Shown here in pieces: positions 1 through 11,899 of a stretch of 64,000 nucleotides of DNA. The stretch is from Carnegiea gigantea. Lineage: Eukaryota; Streptophyta; Magnoliopsida; Caryophyllales; Cactaceae. How positions within the stretch are numbered: position 1 is the stretch's first letter; each line of letters opens with the position of its first letter. The DNA is taken from the NCBI GenBank assembly GCA_029747015.1, contig JAKOGI010001273.1, forward strand, positions 1 through 64,000, read 5' to 3'. A program made the translations under genes and the position numbers. The notes beneath the pieces were generated by a model. It saw only the letters and a list, made by a program, of their open reading frames with translations, made no database searches and was not told where the DNA came from.

Positions 1-128
1 GGAGTTGATGTAATAACACACAAAGAAATAGAAAGCATCAGAGAGGGTTTAGTAAACACCTTGATCCTCCCCAATCTGAGAGCATGTTCATGCTTGATTG
101 CAGTGCTTTTCTTGATCAAACATTATTA
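1..128 (+). repeat. Element A 5' LTR, right-hand part
   Basis: This matches the end of the LTR at 32847-33018, sharing stretches such as ttgatcctccccaat and a terminal cattatYa. The two copies differ at many positions, as expected of an old insertion. The primer binding site follows immediately. Confidence 0.85.
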
Positions 129-140
129 TGGTATTAGAGC
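129..140 (+). promoter_or_regulatory. Element A primer binding site (initiator tRNA-Met type)
   Basis: The sequence tggtattagagc differs by one base from the common copia primer site TGGTATCAGAGC, complementary to the 3' end of initiator tRNA-Met. It abuts the LTR end, which fixes both the LTR boundary and the plus orientation. Confidence 0.85.
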
Positions 141-284
141 AGTTAAATCTAAATAACATTTTTCAATTTTCTTCTTTCAATTCGATCTTATGAATTGATT
201 TATCATAGATCAAGCCAAACATTAATAAATTTTTTTGTTTCTTAATATTCGATTGATTAAATTGAAGCTTTAACCAATCAAGCC

Positions 285-1175
285 ATGACATCAAGTGATT
301 CAGATTTTAGATCCTCATTCAAAATGTTAACTGAAAGAAATCGAAGCAATTTAAGGTCTGTTGATTTTCGTAACCCATTATTTCTGCATCCCTTAAAGGG
401 TCCTGATTCTCTGGCAATCCAAGAAACATTAGTAGGTGTAAAGCATTACAGATCCTAGAGGAGAAATGTAGAAATTACACTAGCAACCAAAAGAAAACTT
501 GGATTTGTTCAAGGTATAATCTCTAGACCCACTGATGATGACATTAAAGCTGAAATGTGGGATACTTGTAATTGCATGTTCATTGCTTGGATTCAAAATT
601 TTGTGTCTTAGTCCATTAGGAAGTCTACACTGTTCTTGAATTTTGCATGAGAAATTTGGGTGCAACTTGAGCAAAGATTTTCTTTGAGCAATGGCTCAAG
701 AAAATACAAAATCAACAAAGAAATATATGAAGGTAAGCAAAATCATTCATCTATGAGTGAATACTATACTAGACTAAAATATTTGTGGGAAGAATTGGAG
801 GATATGAATGAATTCCCAAAAAGTACTACCATTACTGATGAGATTACTGCATTCCTAAGGTTATTTCTGTTTCTTAATGGCCTAGATGACAAGTGTGGAC
901 CATAGAGAACTCAGCTACTTCTTATGACCCCTCTGCCAAGTGTTGAGGTAGCATGTCCCTTGATCCAACAAGAAGAGAGTCAAAGGGAGATTTTAGAAGT
1001 GATAATGCCAAAGAATGTAGTCAATGTGGTAATAAGGGTCATACTAAAGAAAGATGTTGGATGGTAATTGGATATCCACCTTGGCATCCAAAAGCCAAGA
1101 AGTCTCCTCAGAAGAAGAATGACAAGAATCAAGCCTACAAAGGAAATTCAAGGGATCTAATGAAGGTAGGATGAC
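285..1175 (+). pseudogene. Element A gag remnant (copia, zinc-knuckle)
   Basis: The reading starts at the ATG at 285. Early residues contain NPLFLHPLKGPDSLA, which resembles the NPYFLH...P start of copia gag in plants. A UBN2-type region follows (EIWVQLEQRFS, YYTRLKYLWEEL). A CCHC zinc knuckle, C-x2-C-x4-H-x4-C (CSQCGNKGHTKERC), lies at about 1016-1057. Stops interrupt the frame, for example near 458 and 610, and a frameshift separates the two longest open pieces (660-905 and 953-1174). It would not make a full capsid protein. Confidence 0.88.
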
Positions 1176-2640
1176 AGCCAATGCAGAAACAGATAAAACT
1201 TGGACTTGTGATGCCTCTCTGGTTCATACTCAAATTAAGCAGTTGCAACAACTTCTGAAATCACTACCTCGAAGCAATAAGAAATGTAGAGCAGAAATAG
1301 ATGAGGAGTTAGACACAACTTTACAGGTATGATCTTATGTACACATGCAAGATTTAATAGATTAGAATGGATACTAGACTCTGGAGCTATAGATCATATG
1401 ACCTATAACTCATATCATTTGTGTGACATTAAGGTGCTCAATGAAAAGTGAAAAATTACCTTGCCAAATGGTAGTACATGTGAAATATCCTCTATAGACA
1501 AAGTTAAATTGCCTGCTGAGATAGTGTGGCAAGATGTTTTGTATGTACACGTCTTCAAATATCACCCTATTGTCAATTTTAAAATTATCAAAAGACAGGA
1601 ATTATGTGGTTATTTTTCATTCTCAATTTTGTATAATATAGGATAATGTCACGAAGAGGATTTTGGGAACTGATGGAGAGCATAGAGTTTCTACTATGTG
1701 AAAGATCAACCACTGAATGGAGTGAACAATAGGATGGAAAATATTATAAAGAGCATATTAGACCAGGATAAGCTTCTAGTTGTAGGTGCTGCTACTTGTT
1801 CTACAGTTTATGATTCTCATGAAGTATGGCATAAATGACTTGGAGATGCTCCCTTGAACAAGGTAAAGCATATTTTAAATATGCAAATCAAAGTGGAGGA
1901 GAATAAACGTGTGTTACTTATCCAGTGATAAAGTTTACTTGGTGGCCTTATAAGTCTAGCTATAGTAGAAGTAATTCAGTGTATGAAATGATAGACATGG
2001 ATACATGGGGGCCATATAGAGTTCTTGCATATAAGAATTAAAAATCCTTTTTTTACCCTTGTTGATGACTACATTAGAACAACATGGTTATACTTACTCA
2101 ACCAAAAGTCTCAAGCTTTGTCTACATGATACAAATTCATGAAATTTGTATCAACTTAGTTTTAGTCCACAATTAAAGTGGTCAGATTAGATATTAATGT
2201 ACTAGAGTTTCATAGTGATCCTCGCCAATAACTTTTTAAAAATTTTGGTGTTATACATTAGACTTTATGTGTTGATGGGCCACAATAAAATGACCTTGTT
2301 GAAAGAAAACATAGACATCTCTTAGAGATATCTAGAGCCTTGAGATATCAGGCATATTTACCTCTTAGATTCCACTGAGATCGTGTGCTAACAACAACAT
2401 ACGTAATCAATAGGTTGCCAACTCCCGTGCTTAACTATAAAACAGCATATGAAATGTTGTTTGGCCATCCCCCTACTTATGATCATATGAAAGTATTTGG
2501 ATGTTTGGTTTTTGCTGCACCTTATAAAGAACAAGGCAAGTTGGAGGTAAGAGGACCTCCTTGTGTTTTTTAGGCTACTCTGCAACTCAAAAGGGGTATA
2601 AATTGTTTGAATTGTAAACTAACAAAATCATGGTCTCTAG
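1176..2640 (+). pseudogene. Element A protease and integrase remnant
   Basis: The aspartic protease is marked by WILDSGAIDHMT at about 1368-1403 (active-site D-S-G). The integrase zinc-finger zone (WHK.LGDAPLNKV) is near 1827. The catalytic core follows with LVDDYIRTTWLY near 2058, a second Asp in a HSDPRQ-like motif near 2215, and Glu in NDLVERKHRH near 2290-2320. Downstream is the usual copia string NRLPTPVL...FGHPPTYDHMKVFGC (2410-2505). Many stops and frameshifts show that it is dead. Confidence 0.88.
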
Positions 2641-3049
2641 GGATGTCAGATTTCAGGAGCATATTTTTCCTTTTCACAAAGATAGAGCTCAAGCCTATAT
2701 GCAACCAACTCTTACCAATATCGCACCAAAGACTTATTTTGTTGATTTCTATCTTATAATAAATTTCAAAGACTCAGTATAGAATACTAAACATGAGACA
2801 TTATTATCTGACAGCTTAACTAACTCTAGGGTTAATAATAAATCTTCTGATCATGGTAATTCTATACATCAAGTTGTACCTGGATCGACTGTACCTATTC
2901 CAAGTTCAAGGAGAACGGCTAGGCAATCAAAGAAGCCATAATGGATGTTAGATTATGTAACTGCTGCAATTGTAGCTCAAAATAAAAACTTATATCCCAT
3001 AGCTAATCACATCGCAATCATAAGTATCAAGCTTTCCTGTCTACACTTG

Positions 3050-3953
3050 ATAAATAATAAGACCTTGATACTTTTGAAGAAGCTGTTCTGAGTCAACCAT
3101 GGTGTGATGCTATGAATACGGAACTTCACGCATTGGAGAGAAATGGTATATGGAGTGTTACTAAGCTTTTAGTAGGCAAAAGAGCTATAGGTTCCAAATG
3201 ACTCTTTAAAACAAAGTATCGATCAGATGGTACAATTAAAAGACATAAGGCAAGGCTTATTAATGAAGGGTGCAAGCAACAAAAGGGAATAGATTATGAA
3301 GAAACTTTTGCTCTTGTAGCAAAACTGACAATAGTCAGGTCAGTGCTGACTATTGTAGCCATGCAAGGCTGAAATGTATGTCCCACATTTTCACATGGTG
3401 ACTCGAAAGAAGAAGTTTACATGAAACTCCCCAAAGGACATAAAGGAAAGGGGGAGCATATCCAGTGCAGTTCAAACCCAAATTAGTGCGTCCTACACAT
3501 CTTACAACAATTTGCAAGCTTCATAAGTCTTTGTATGGGTTAAAGCAAGCTACCAGACAGTGATTTGCTAAGTTGACATTGAGTTTGCTGACGTTTGGTT
3601 TTAAACAATCCATGACTTATTACAGCTTGTTTACAAAGTAGACAAGCGAAGGATACATAGCAGTTCTACTTATGTAGATGATATGCTCATTAAAGGAAGT
3701 TCTATGCCTCTTATTCAACAAGTGATCATAACTGATTTCAAATGAAAGACCTCGGTGAGCTAAGGACTTCTTAGCAATTGAAGTTGTAAGATCAAATCAA
3801 GTTATTTTCATTTCTCAGAGGAAATATGTCATGAATCTCCTCAAAGAAATTGATACAACTACCTCAAAACCGATCTATTTACCTATGGATCCCAACACAT
3901 CCATGACTCAAGAAGGAAACCTACTGTTTGAGCCAAATAAATACAAAAGACTA
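3050..3953 (+). pseudogene. Element A reverse transcriptase and start of RNase H, 5' piece
   Basis: The RT begins near 3060 with WCDAMNTELHALERNGIW, followed by KARLINEGCKQQKGIDYEETFA. The catalytic YVDDMLI motif is at about 3673-3695. Near 3925-3953 the frame reads FEPNKYKRL, the start of the conserved RNase H connection, and is cut by the LTR of element C. It resumes at 32133. Stops and a frameshift occur within. Confidence 0.9.
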
Positions 3954-4671
3954 TGTAAACACAAATTTCGAGTCTAAAATAAATTAGACAAGAATTTGAG
4001 TAGCAAATTGAATCTTTGTATTGATTTATATATATGGGTTCAATCTCTATTGAATATAGTGAAAGTAATAATCTGATTTGATCCCTTTGGATGAGTTTGA
4101 ATGAACTTTATCATGACAGAGGGCATAAGACGTTTAATCTCAATCAAGACAAATATTTGATCTTCGAGGGAGGATGGCACGCGCTTTAGGTGCTTGTTGT
4201 CTTCCTTCGAAGTGAGAGTATTTGAGCCTTGGTGAATTCTTTTGATTTTTCAATCTTAAATAAAGGAGGGGTAGAGGTTTATTTATCGAAAATTTTCCCC
4301 ATTCCTCTTCAGGGTCAAGATGGACTTTGACCTCATTTTGGGCCTTCAATCGAGCTCCAACTCGAATCAGTTTGACTTAGGAGTCACTTGCTTTTACTTA
4401 GGCTTGGACTTCGGCCTTTACTTGGGCTTTGATTTAGGAGTTGGCTTAGGCTTTGACCGGGCCTTAATTTGGAAGTCATTTGGGCTTTGACCGGGCTCTC
4501 ACTTGGAAGTTGTCTTAGGGTTTGAGCAGATCTTGACTTAGGAGTTATTTGGGCTTGGGCATGACTTATGAGCCGTTTGGGCTCGATCAAATCAATTGAA
4601 AGGGTCGACCCAAATAATTAATTTAATTTTATCTCTTGGTATGACACACATCAATTTTTTTAGTGCCTAAA
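3954..4671 (-). repeat. Element C 3' LTR (left copy)
   Basis: It starts TGTAAACAC and ends TAGTGCCTAAA on the plus strand; the last base pair has lost the usual CA. From about 4375 to 4590 the LTR holds several imperfect copies of a unit of roughly 35-40 bp built on GGGCTTTGAC..TTGGAAGTCATTT. The same array is present in the other LTR at about 31840-32050. Confidence 0.93.
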
Positions 4672-6359
4672 ATTACCCCCTCGAGACTAGGTGACAAATA
4701 TGACCTTTGCCTTTTAAATGTGACCGACGTATGGATTTTCTTTTATTATTTAGTTATTTAACATTTGCTCACAATAAATGATTTAAATAGAATTTCAATA
4801 TGCTTTCTTGATTTTGGTAAGACTTATAAAAATTTGAGTAAGTGAACCAATTGTTGGCAAAAGTAATTGGTAGAAAAATGATTGGATCAAGCGGAATGAA
4901 GAAGATAAAGTCGTGCGTAACCACAACAGGCCCAGTCCGTCTTTCCTCAGCCTTCTCAGTTTATGGGCGGCCCAAAAGCAAGCCAACCCAGCCTTGATTT
5001 CTCTTTCTCTCAACTTCTTCTGTGGGCTCAGTTTGTTTCTTGGTGGCCCAAAAGGAAGCAACCCAACACCTTGCTCCATTAGCCTTCTCTCTGTCTCATT
5101 TCGGGCCTGTTTTATTTCTGGCCACGACCCACATTTCCCTTTTCCTTTTTCTTCTCATGCGGGCCTATTCTGAGCATTCTTGGAGGCCCAATAGCATCTG
5201 ATTAGTGCTTGGCTATCATAGCCTTGCTTCCTTTTCCTTTTTGGGCCCATTCTCTTTTAAGCCTTGGCCCGAATTTCTCCTTCTTTCAACCTAGATTTTT
5301 AGGCTGTTTGGGCTACTACTTGGCTCTGCTTCACTTAAATGAGCACAAGCCGATCATGTGATTTCCTGCTCATCTATCTTTCCTACTTCTTCCTTTTTAC
5401 AGCCAGAACCCAATGTGTCAAATTTCTTCGTACTTCTTCCTTCTCCTTGTCTTTTAGCTGACTAAAATTCCATCCCACCTTTTTGATTTCCATGTGAAAG
5501 AGTTATGCTTTTTCTTTCTTTTATTCACACTCTTATTGATTTCTCTCAATTTTAGCTATTTTTCGGCTGGATGGAATTTCGGTTTTGGTTGGTTTAATCC
5601 ATTAAAGACTTGGTCTTGGTTTTGTTTGGTTTTGTTTGTAGTCAGTACTTGACTGAGTTGTTGGCTGAGCAATTGAAATTGAGTCCTTTCTTGCAAGTTT
5701 TACCCATATGTAGTCGTCTCTTAAATCAAGGTTTCTTCATTTTCTCAATATGTTCTGCACTTGGGCTCTCTTTTTTCTTTTTGCTTTGCCCACATTTTTA
5801 GTTCCTGATGGTCACAGTTCGTCTATTAATTTTAGGGACTTGATTTTTTTTTTTTGAAAAAATTGTTTGACCTCATTGGTGAAAGAGGTTTTGGATGCAT
5901 GGTTTGCAAGAAGGGCTAATTTCTGAGGAGAGGGAAAAAGAGAACTTTGAAGTATGTAGTGTGCTGTGGGCCTATGACTTAGCAAATTGAGTGCCTTTTC
6001 TTGTTAATCTCACCCCATTTTGTCCCAATTCGCCATGTCATGCTTTGAGGTTGTCTCCATTTTTTTGATAATTATTGATAATAAAGGTGATGACTTTGGC
6101 CAAAATAAATCCAAAGGAGTTATTATGTTAAAAGATTTTCTCATGCCTTGTTGATGTTCTTATTGATTAAATTGTTGTAATAGAGTGTATTCTTATCCTA
6201 ACATCCCTCTAAATAATTACATGTTAGACCCATGTTCTAACACCCCTTTAGTAGAACTTGTTTCATGTACATAATTTGTTTTGCTTGCTTGTGACATCAC
6301 AACATCACACTCATTTACTTGGTCCCAAAATTTCACACTTCGGTCACATTTTTGCTTGT
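4672..6359. other. Element C, non-coding stretch between 3' LTR and PMD ORF
   Basis: No protein family is recognised in either strand. The short open frames here are small and lack motifs. The sequence is pyrimidine-rich on the plus strand and repeatedly contains GGCCCAAAAG and TGGGC..C motifs (4960-5300). By position it corresponds to the 3' untranslated part of C. Confidence 0.6.
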
Positions 6360-6830
6360 GTTAAGTGATAAGTCACTTGAGATGTCACTTGCAAATGCGA
6401 TTTTCCGCTAGGTCTTTTGAGCTCTAGCATGGAAACCCACACGCGTAGGTGACACGAAGAGATGAAGAGCCACTTACGAACGAGGTTTACCGCTAGGCCT
6501 TTTAGGGCCTATAATGGAAACCTAAGTGCCGAAAGTGGTCGAAGACTTGAGGACCCACTTGCAACGCGGTTTACCATTTGGCCTTTTGGGGCCTAGAACA
6601 AAACTCACACACCTAAAAGTGGTGCGAAAATTGGAAGACTCACTTCTGAGCATGGTTTATTGTTAGGCCTTTTGGGCTCATAATGGAAACCCACATGCCT
6701 AGAAGTGGTGCGAAGACTTGAAGACTCACTTATGAAAGTAGTTTACTGTTAGGCCTTTTGGGACCTAAAACATAAACCCACATGCCTAAAAGTGGTGCAA
6801 GTAGCGAGGAGTCGCTTGGTGGCAGGAAAC
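6360..6830. repeat. Tandem repeat of about 85 bp, five degenerate copies
   Basis: Copies are anchored on a gtttaccgttaggcctttt-like core at about 6400, 6485, 6568, 6654 and 6740, followed by GGAAACCCACATGCCTA and aagtggtgcgaagacttga. Spacing is 83-86 bp. It lies in element C directly upstream of the PMD ORF. Tandem arrays in untranslated parts are common in Tat-lineage elements. Confidence 0.88.
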
Positions 6831-6965
6831 TAACATCTTTGATTGATTTTCCTTCATTCCTCGCTCTTTTTTTTGGGTATTTGTTTATACTTGGATGCCA
6901 TTTTATTAGCTGGTTTCCTTCCCGGAAAAAAAAAAAAACTAACTCTGCATTTTTTCTATCTACAG

Positions 6966-7230
6966 GTGGTCATAATGGTTCATCTTAAGGAATTTCAGCG
7001 AGACGACAAGCTTTTTCTTTCCATTGTGAATGAGGATGACAAACCCTAATCAGGGACTTCCTTCTGCAGGCCGAAAGCCAATCAATGCTCGCTATAGGTT
7101 CATTGTCTTTTCCCCTGTAGTTATCGATTTGAGTGGAGAAAGGCACGGAGGATGATTCAGTAGCATATTTTCATCAAAGCATGTACCATGACAAGTCTAG
7201 CTTGATTATTTCCCATGCTTGGATGGAAAA
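6966..7230 (+). pseudogene. PMD-type antisense ORF of element C, N-terminal part, cut by element B
   Basis: After a likely splice acceptor (tttctatctacag, ending 6965) the frame reads MVHLKEFQRDDKLFLSI and then RYRFIVFSPVVIDLSGE. After a frameshift it reads SVAYFHQS and SLIISHAWMEN. This is the usual opening of retroelement-borne plant mobile domain proteins. It stops at 7230, where the LTR of element B begins, and resumes at about 23472 with SYPRLDKWEPDMLFYGEFG. The strand is opposite to C's gag. A stop after DDKP and the frameshift make it a pseudogene. The biochemical role of these ORFs is unknown. Confidence 0.88.
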
Positions 7231-8487
7231 TGATAAATGCTTAGAGTGCACTTCATTCTGGGGTTATTTTGCTGTATTCATAGGGAGAATTATAAACTTT
7301 ATGTTATAATCCACACTCATTTTCCCGTTTTATGCTGCGTATAATTCTTTTCTGTACTTTGCGAGTTTTTGGACTTTTTTGTCCTTGCTTTGACCCCAAT
7401 TGAATATGTTTTGACCCCCTCATGGATGCCTCCAAGTCACCATGCCTGTGAAGAAGAAAGAAGAACCAAAGAATGCTAAGATAGAGCTAACCGAGGACCC
7501 TCCATGGTGAAGGCCACAGTCCGTGGTGAGCTTGAAACTGCTCGCTTTTTTGTCTTCCTTCATCTTGTGGCTGAGGACGGCCGAGTTCATGCTAAATAGG
7601 GTTTTTTAGGCTGTAGAAGAGAGAGAGCATAGAGAGCCAATGCATCTAAAACTCACTTTTATCTCACTTTTATCATTAGTTTTAGGATTTTCAAGTTTTC
7701 TTTAGAGTAAGAGAGGGAATTGGAGTGGAAGATTGGCACTTAGAGGCTTGGAATTTATAGGAAGCCATTGAAGACTGCCACAGTTGCTAAGTTTTCTTGC
7801 CTTTATAAACTCCTCTTAAACTTTTCTTTAGATGTTGATTATTTTAATTATGTGTGAGTAGTTTTTCTTAATCCAGGGACTTGTTAGCAAAAGTATTGAT
7901 GTTGGATTTGTAACTTTCAATATTTGTGCTTTATCAAAATTGGTTTGATTGAATTCTACCTTGTGGATGAACTATTGTAAGTAAATTTTTGCTAGATTTG
8001 CTTGCATATACTAGATAGTTGAGTGAAGTACTGAAAGGAGAGACTCATTATTAGAACAAGAAGTTAGAACTTAATTTAACTTCTTGAACGAGAGTTGTTT
8101 GTTGAGGAAATCCTAGGAATCAAAAATCCATAATCAAGACTAAAACCAAGGATATTTGAAATAATGTTAATTGGATTAGTTTAGGCAATTCAGTTTGTTT
8201 CAAAAAAAAGATTGAATTCTTAGTTCGATTGTACTACTTTGAATCATCCGGTTCTAGATAAAGTGCATATTTAAACTCAATGATCTAACTCTTTATTAGG
8301 CGAAATAATTCCCTATATGCTTTTAATCTGATTGAATTTCCAATAGTTAAATAGTGATAGTTGAGATAACCTATTGAAAATTTGTTGCTTAGCCTTTTAT
8401 AATAGGTTAAAACTCAGTAGATTAGAATTGGTGTCCATGGGGTCGATATTAAAACTATACTATAACAACCGTGTGCTTGCGATAGTA
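7231..8487 (+). repeat. Element B first LTR
   Basis: It opens TGATAAATGC and closes gcttgcgatagta. It matches 21315-22570 almost base for base in length, with scattered substitutions. It contains a ccacagtccgtgg palindrome at 7513-7525 that recurs upstream of the ORF-1 gene. The last base of the usual CA terminus is mutated. Confidence 0.94.
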
Positions 8488-8494
8488 TTAATTT

Positions 8495-8513
8495 TGGGTG
8501 CCGTAGTCAGGGG
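8495..8513 (+). promoter_or_regulatory. Element B primer binding site, first copy
   Basis: The sequence tgggtgccgtagtcagggg corresponds to the Athila-type site TGGCGCCGTTGCCGGGG with several substitutions. It lies seven bases after the LTR end. Confidence 0.8.
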
Positions 8514-8639
8514 CCAATTTGTGGATATTGAGTTCGTCTACTTAGATTGACTAGGCATTTTTGTGTGTTCTTTTTCATTGTATTTTCTTAATCTGCGTTG
8601 GTAGTGTTTTGTGGTGATTTTTATAGGATTTCTTGACTT

Positions 8640-9653
8640 ATATGCGAAGTCCCTTTCCATTTGAATTTGATTTGAAAATAGAAAGGATTTTGCGCTCTAA
8701 GAGGAAGAAGTTGAAGTTAGAGAAGCAAAGAGCCATCGCTCAAGAAGCCTCTTCAACGTTGGCAGGAGGAAGAGATGACCAAAGGAGGATGCTTCGGGAT
8801 TTTGTTACCGCAGGGGTCCAAGGCCTTACCCTTAGCATTGCTCAACGCAACGTGGGAGCCCACAACTTTGAGCTCAAGCCAGCTCTTATTTCTATGGTGC
8901 AATAATCCCAATTTGGAGTCATCCTGCTAGAAGATCCCAACTTATACATCTCGGTATTCTTAGAGGTGTTCGACATGTTAAAGCTCAACGACGTTGCTGT
9001 CGATGCTATACGATTGTGGTTATTTCCCTTTTCTCTTAGGGACAAGGCGAGAGCATGGCTACATTCTTTCTGGATGCATCACATTGTGGGATGAGCTCAC
9101 CGAAGTCTTTCTTGTGAAATTTTTCCTTCTTAGCAAGACGGCAATTAGTTTGAGAAACCAAATCACCACTTTCGCTCAAAGGAAGGATGAATCACTATAT
9201 AAAGCTCGGGACAGTTTTAAGGACCTATTAGGCTATGTCCACATCATGGCCTTCAATGGCAGATGTTAGTGCAAGCCTTCTATAATAGAGTCACTCGATC
9301 GGTGAGGTCTACTATAGACGCAGCAGTAGGCAGTACACTTATAAATAAAACTGAAGACGAGGCTTACAATCCCATTAAGAGATGGCACTAAACAACTACC
9401 AATGGTCCACTGAGAGAAGTTAACCAAAGAGGGTTGGAGGCAAGTTAGAACTTGATGCTATCTCTAAGCTTTCTTCTAAGATAGATGCCATATCTCAAAT
9501 ATTAGAATGATTGAATGTCAATTCTATTTGTTCAAATACCCCTTCCCCATCATGTGAAATCTGTAGGTCTGTTGATCATTTGGCTATAAATTGTCAAGTC
9601 GAGAGTCCATTTATTCAAGATGCTAGTGACTCAGTCAAGTATGTTACCGATTT
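8640..9653 (+). pseudogene. Element B gag, N-terminal part (Athila type)
   Basis: Reading from the ATG at 8641 (MRSPFPFEFDLKIER), motifs typical of Athila gag follow: NFELKPALISMVQ, LEDPNLYISVFLEVFD, AIRLWLFPFSLRDKARAWL, SLYKARDSFKDLL, PHHGL and AVGSTLINKTEDEA. A CCHC knuckle, C-x2-C-x4-H-x4-C (CEICRSVDHLAINC), is at about 9555-9596. Internal stops and frameshifts near 8904, 9090 and 9390 break it. The frame is interrupted at VKYVT by element D and continues at 16006 with NFNPRPTNGP. Confidence 0.92.
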
Positions 9654-11899
9654 TGTAAAGTATGTCATAGAGCTACAAATTAAACCACTACTTTGATTTA
9701 TAAAAAAGATTTATAGCATAAAAAAGTAGAGATCGATACCATGAGGAAAGACTTTGATAGTAAGCTAGTTTAGGTCTAATTAAATTTACTGTTTTAATTT
9801 ATTTTACTTTCTCTTTATATTACTAAAACAAATCAAATTAAATAAGTAAAAATCAGGAAAAATTACTTCATATTGCCTCTAAATATTCTAAATTTAATTA
9901 TGAAAATAAAAATAATAAATAGCTATCCTAAATATTCTCGAAAAATAAAAACAAAAATAATCAAACAATATCAGATTGAAAATTAAAACAGAACATAAAA
10001 AGTAGAAAATTAATATTAAAAATCACAAAAAGTAATCTAAATTAATGTTATGCAAGTTTGTAAATTTATATCTCCAAAATTGTATGTAATTAAATTTAAA
10101 AAATTAAAATAGAAAATTAACTATAGAAAATTAAAATAGAAAATAAAATCTGAAATTAGAGAAATAATAAACTGCATTGATATAAATATGAAAATAAATA
10201 ACAGAAGTACCCAGATTTTAGAATATATACTTAATAAAACCCTAAAAACATAAAATAAAAATTTAAAATGTAATTTTTCAGAGTTATTAAAGTAAAACCT
10301 GCACATATTCAATTCACAAAATAATTCTGAACAATTATCAAATAATTTCTAAAAATTCAAAAATTAAATAACAGAAAATTAGAATACTTTCTAAACTTTA
10401 AACTGAATTAAAATATGAGAAAACACAAAAGAAACTATTTTTAACCTAATTTCTAACAAATCGATAAATAAATGGCAACAATAGAATAGAAAATAAATCT
10501 AAAACTAATAATCACATCAAAAATCAAAATATAAATAACATAAATTCACTAAGACACTCCTAGGAGACTATTCTTTGGGGGGGGGTAAACGAATTTAATA
10601 TTAAAGGTTATAAATTTCAGAATCAAAATTGACAAACTAGAAAAATTGACTAAAACGCAACAAATAATTATCAAAGATACCAAAGTTATGAAAAATACTT
10701 AGCATAATTTATATCCACTATGCAAATTAGTATTTATCATCAAGACACAAATTGATTTATCTATGCGTTAGACTGTAGAAGGCACCTATTAGCGGATTTT
10801 TCTCATTTTTTCTTATATTATAGTTTATTTAGATCCAGCTCTCATATAAACCCTACTAGTTTTGATAACCCTAACACCAGTGCAAAAATTTAGTCAAACT
10901 AGAGCATTAAGTATTAGAAAAATATCATCTAATGCTTTGTAATAAATTTACTAGCAAATTGATTTAACAAAGTTCTATAATGATTACCTAATTAAAAGAG
11001 ATGGGTTTGAGCCATTCATAATTAATAAGGATGATACTAATGCCTAAAAGACTATAATTTTTAGGTATTAAAGCCTTTTAAACTATCATATGAATTTGCA
11101 TTAAACTAATTAGCATGCGTTCTAATTAATCTAATGCAAATATCATAAACAATAAATACTAATCGTTATAGAATCATGAATAAAAATCAACTAGATAATA
11201 AAGTGTAAAACTTATTTTAAAATAATTAATTTAGCATGGTTTTAAATATATTATACTAAGTACAAGGGAATTACTCACTTATATTCAAAATAAAATCACC
11301 ACAATTAACTAAAGACTTTATGTTCATCAATAAACTAAACACAAAAGAATTAAAATAAAATGAAAATAAAAAATAAATAAGAATGCTACTACTTTGGCTT
11401 TGATGATGATGATGGGCGATGGTGGTGATTGAAGATGATGATCTCTGTTGATGGTGGAGATATGTGAGTAGATGCAAAGGATGGATGGGGGTTGAATGTG
11501 AAAGAGGGGGGGGTGGCGTGAGATGCGGGTTAGGTGTGAGGGCCTTTTTTTAGAGGAGAAGAAGTAGGTTTTTTTTATAGTATTGTTCTACTAGGGTTTT
11601 TTTTCTTTGGACTCCTTCTCTTCCAAGTCTTCTAGTTTCTCTTCAGTTATGAATAATAATTTTGTAACCCTAGCCCAAATAAATCAATATGAAAATAATA
11701 TTTTTCCATAAATCATTATTTTGGACCGACTTGATAATTTAGCATGTAAAATCCAAACTTCGACGTCTTCTCTTCTCTTCTTTATTTTATTAACGCTTAA
11801 CCTAAAAAATGTATAAAATAAAGTAAATTAGACGAAATAATTCTATATATAATATAATCAAAATAATTATTAAAACAATGTATGATTTATAATTTAACA
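9654..11899 (-). repeat. Element D 3' LTR, about 2.2 kb
   Basis: It starts tgtaaagtatg and ends aatttaaca on the plus strand, giving TG...CA on the minus strand. It is very AT-rich, with no coding sequence recognised. The last about 185 bp match 15820-16005. A G-run (10577-10585) and a gatgatgat-rich patch (11401-11455) are present. Confidence 0.88.

Noticed and set aside
6360..6830. CRISPR-like array from regular 85-bp spacing
   Set aside because: Whole units are repeated, not short repeats with unique spacers, and the context is a plant retrotransposon.
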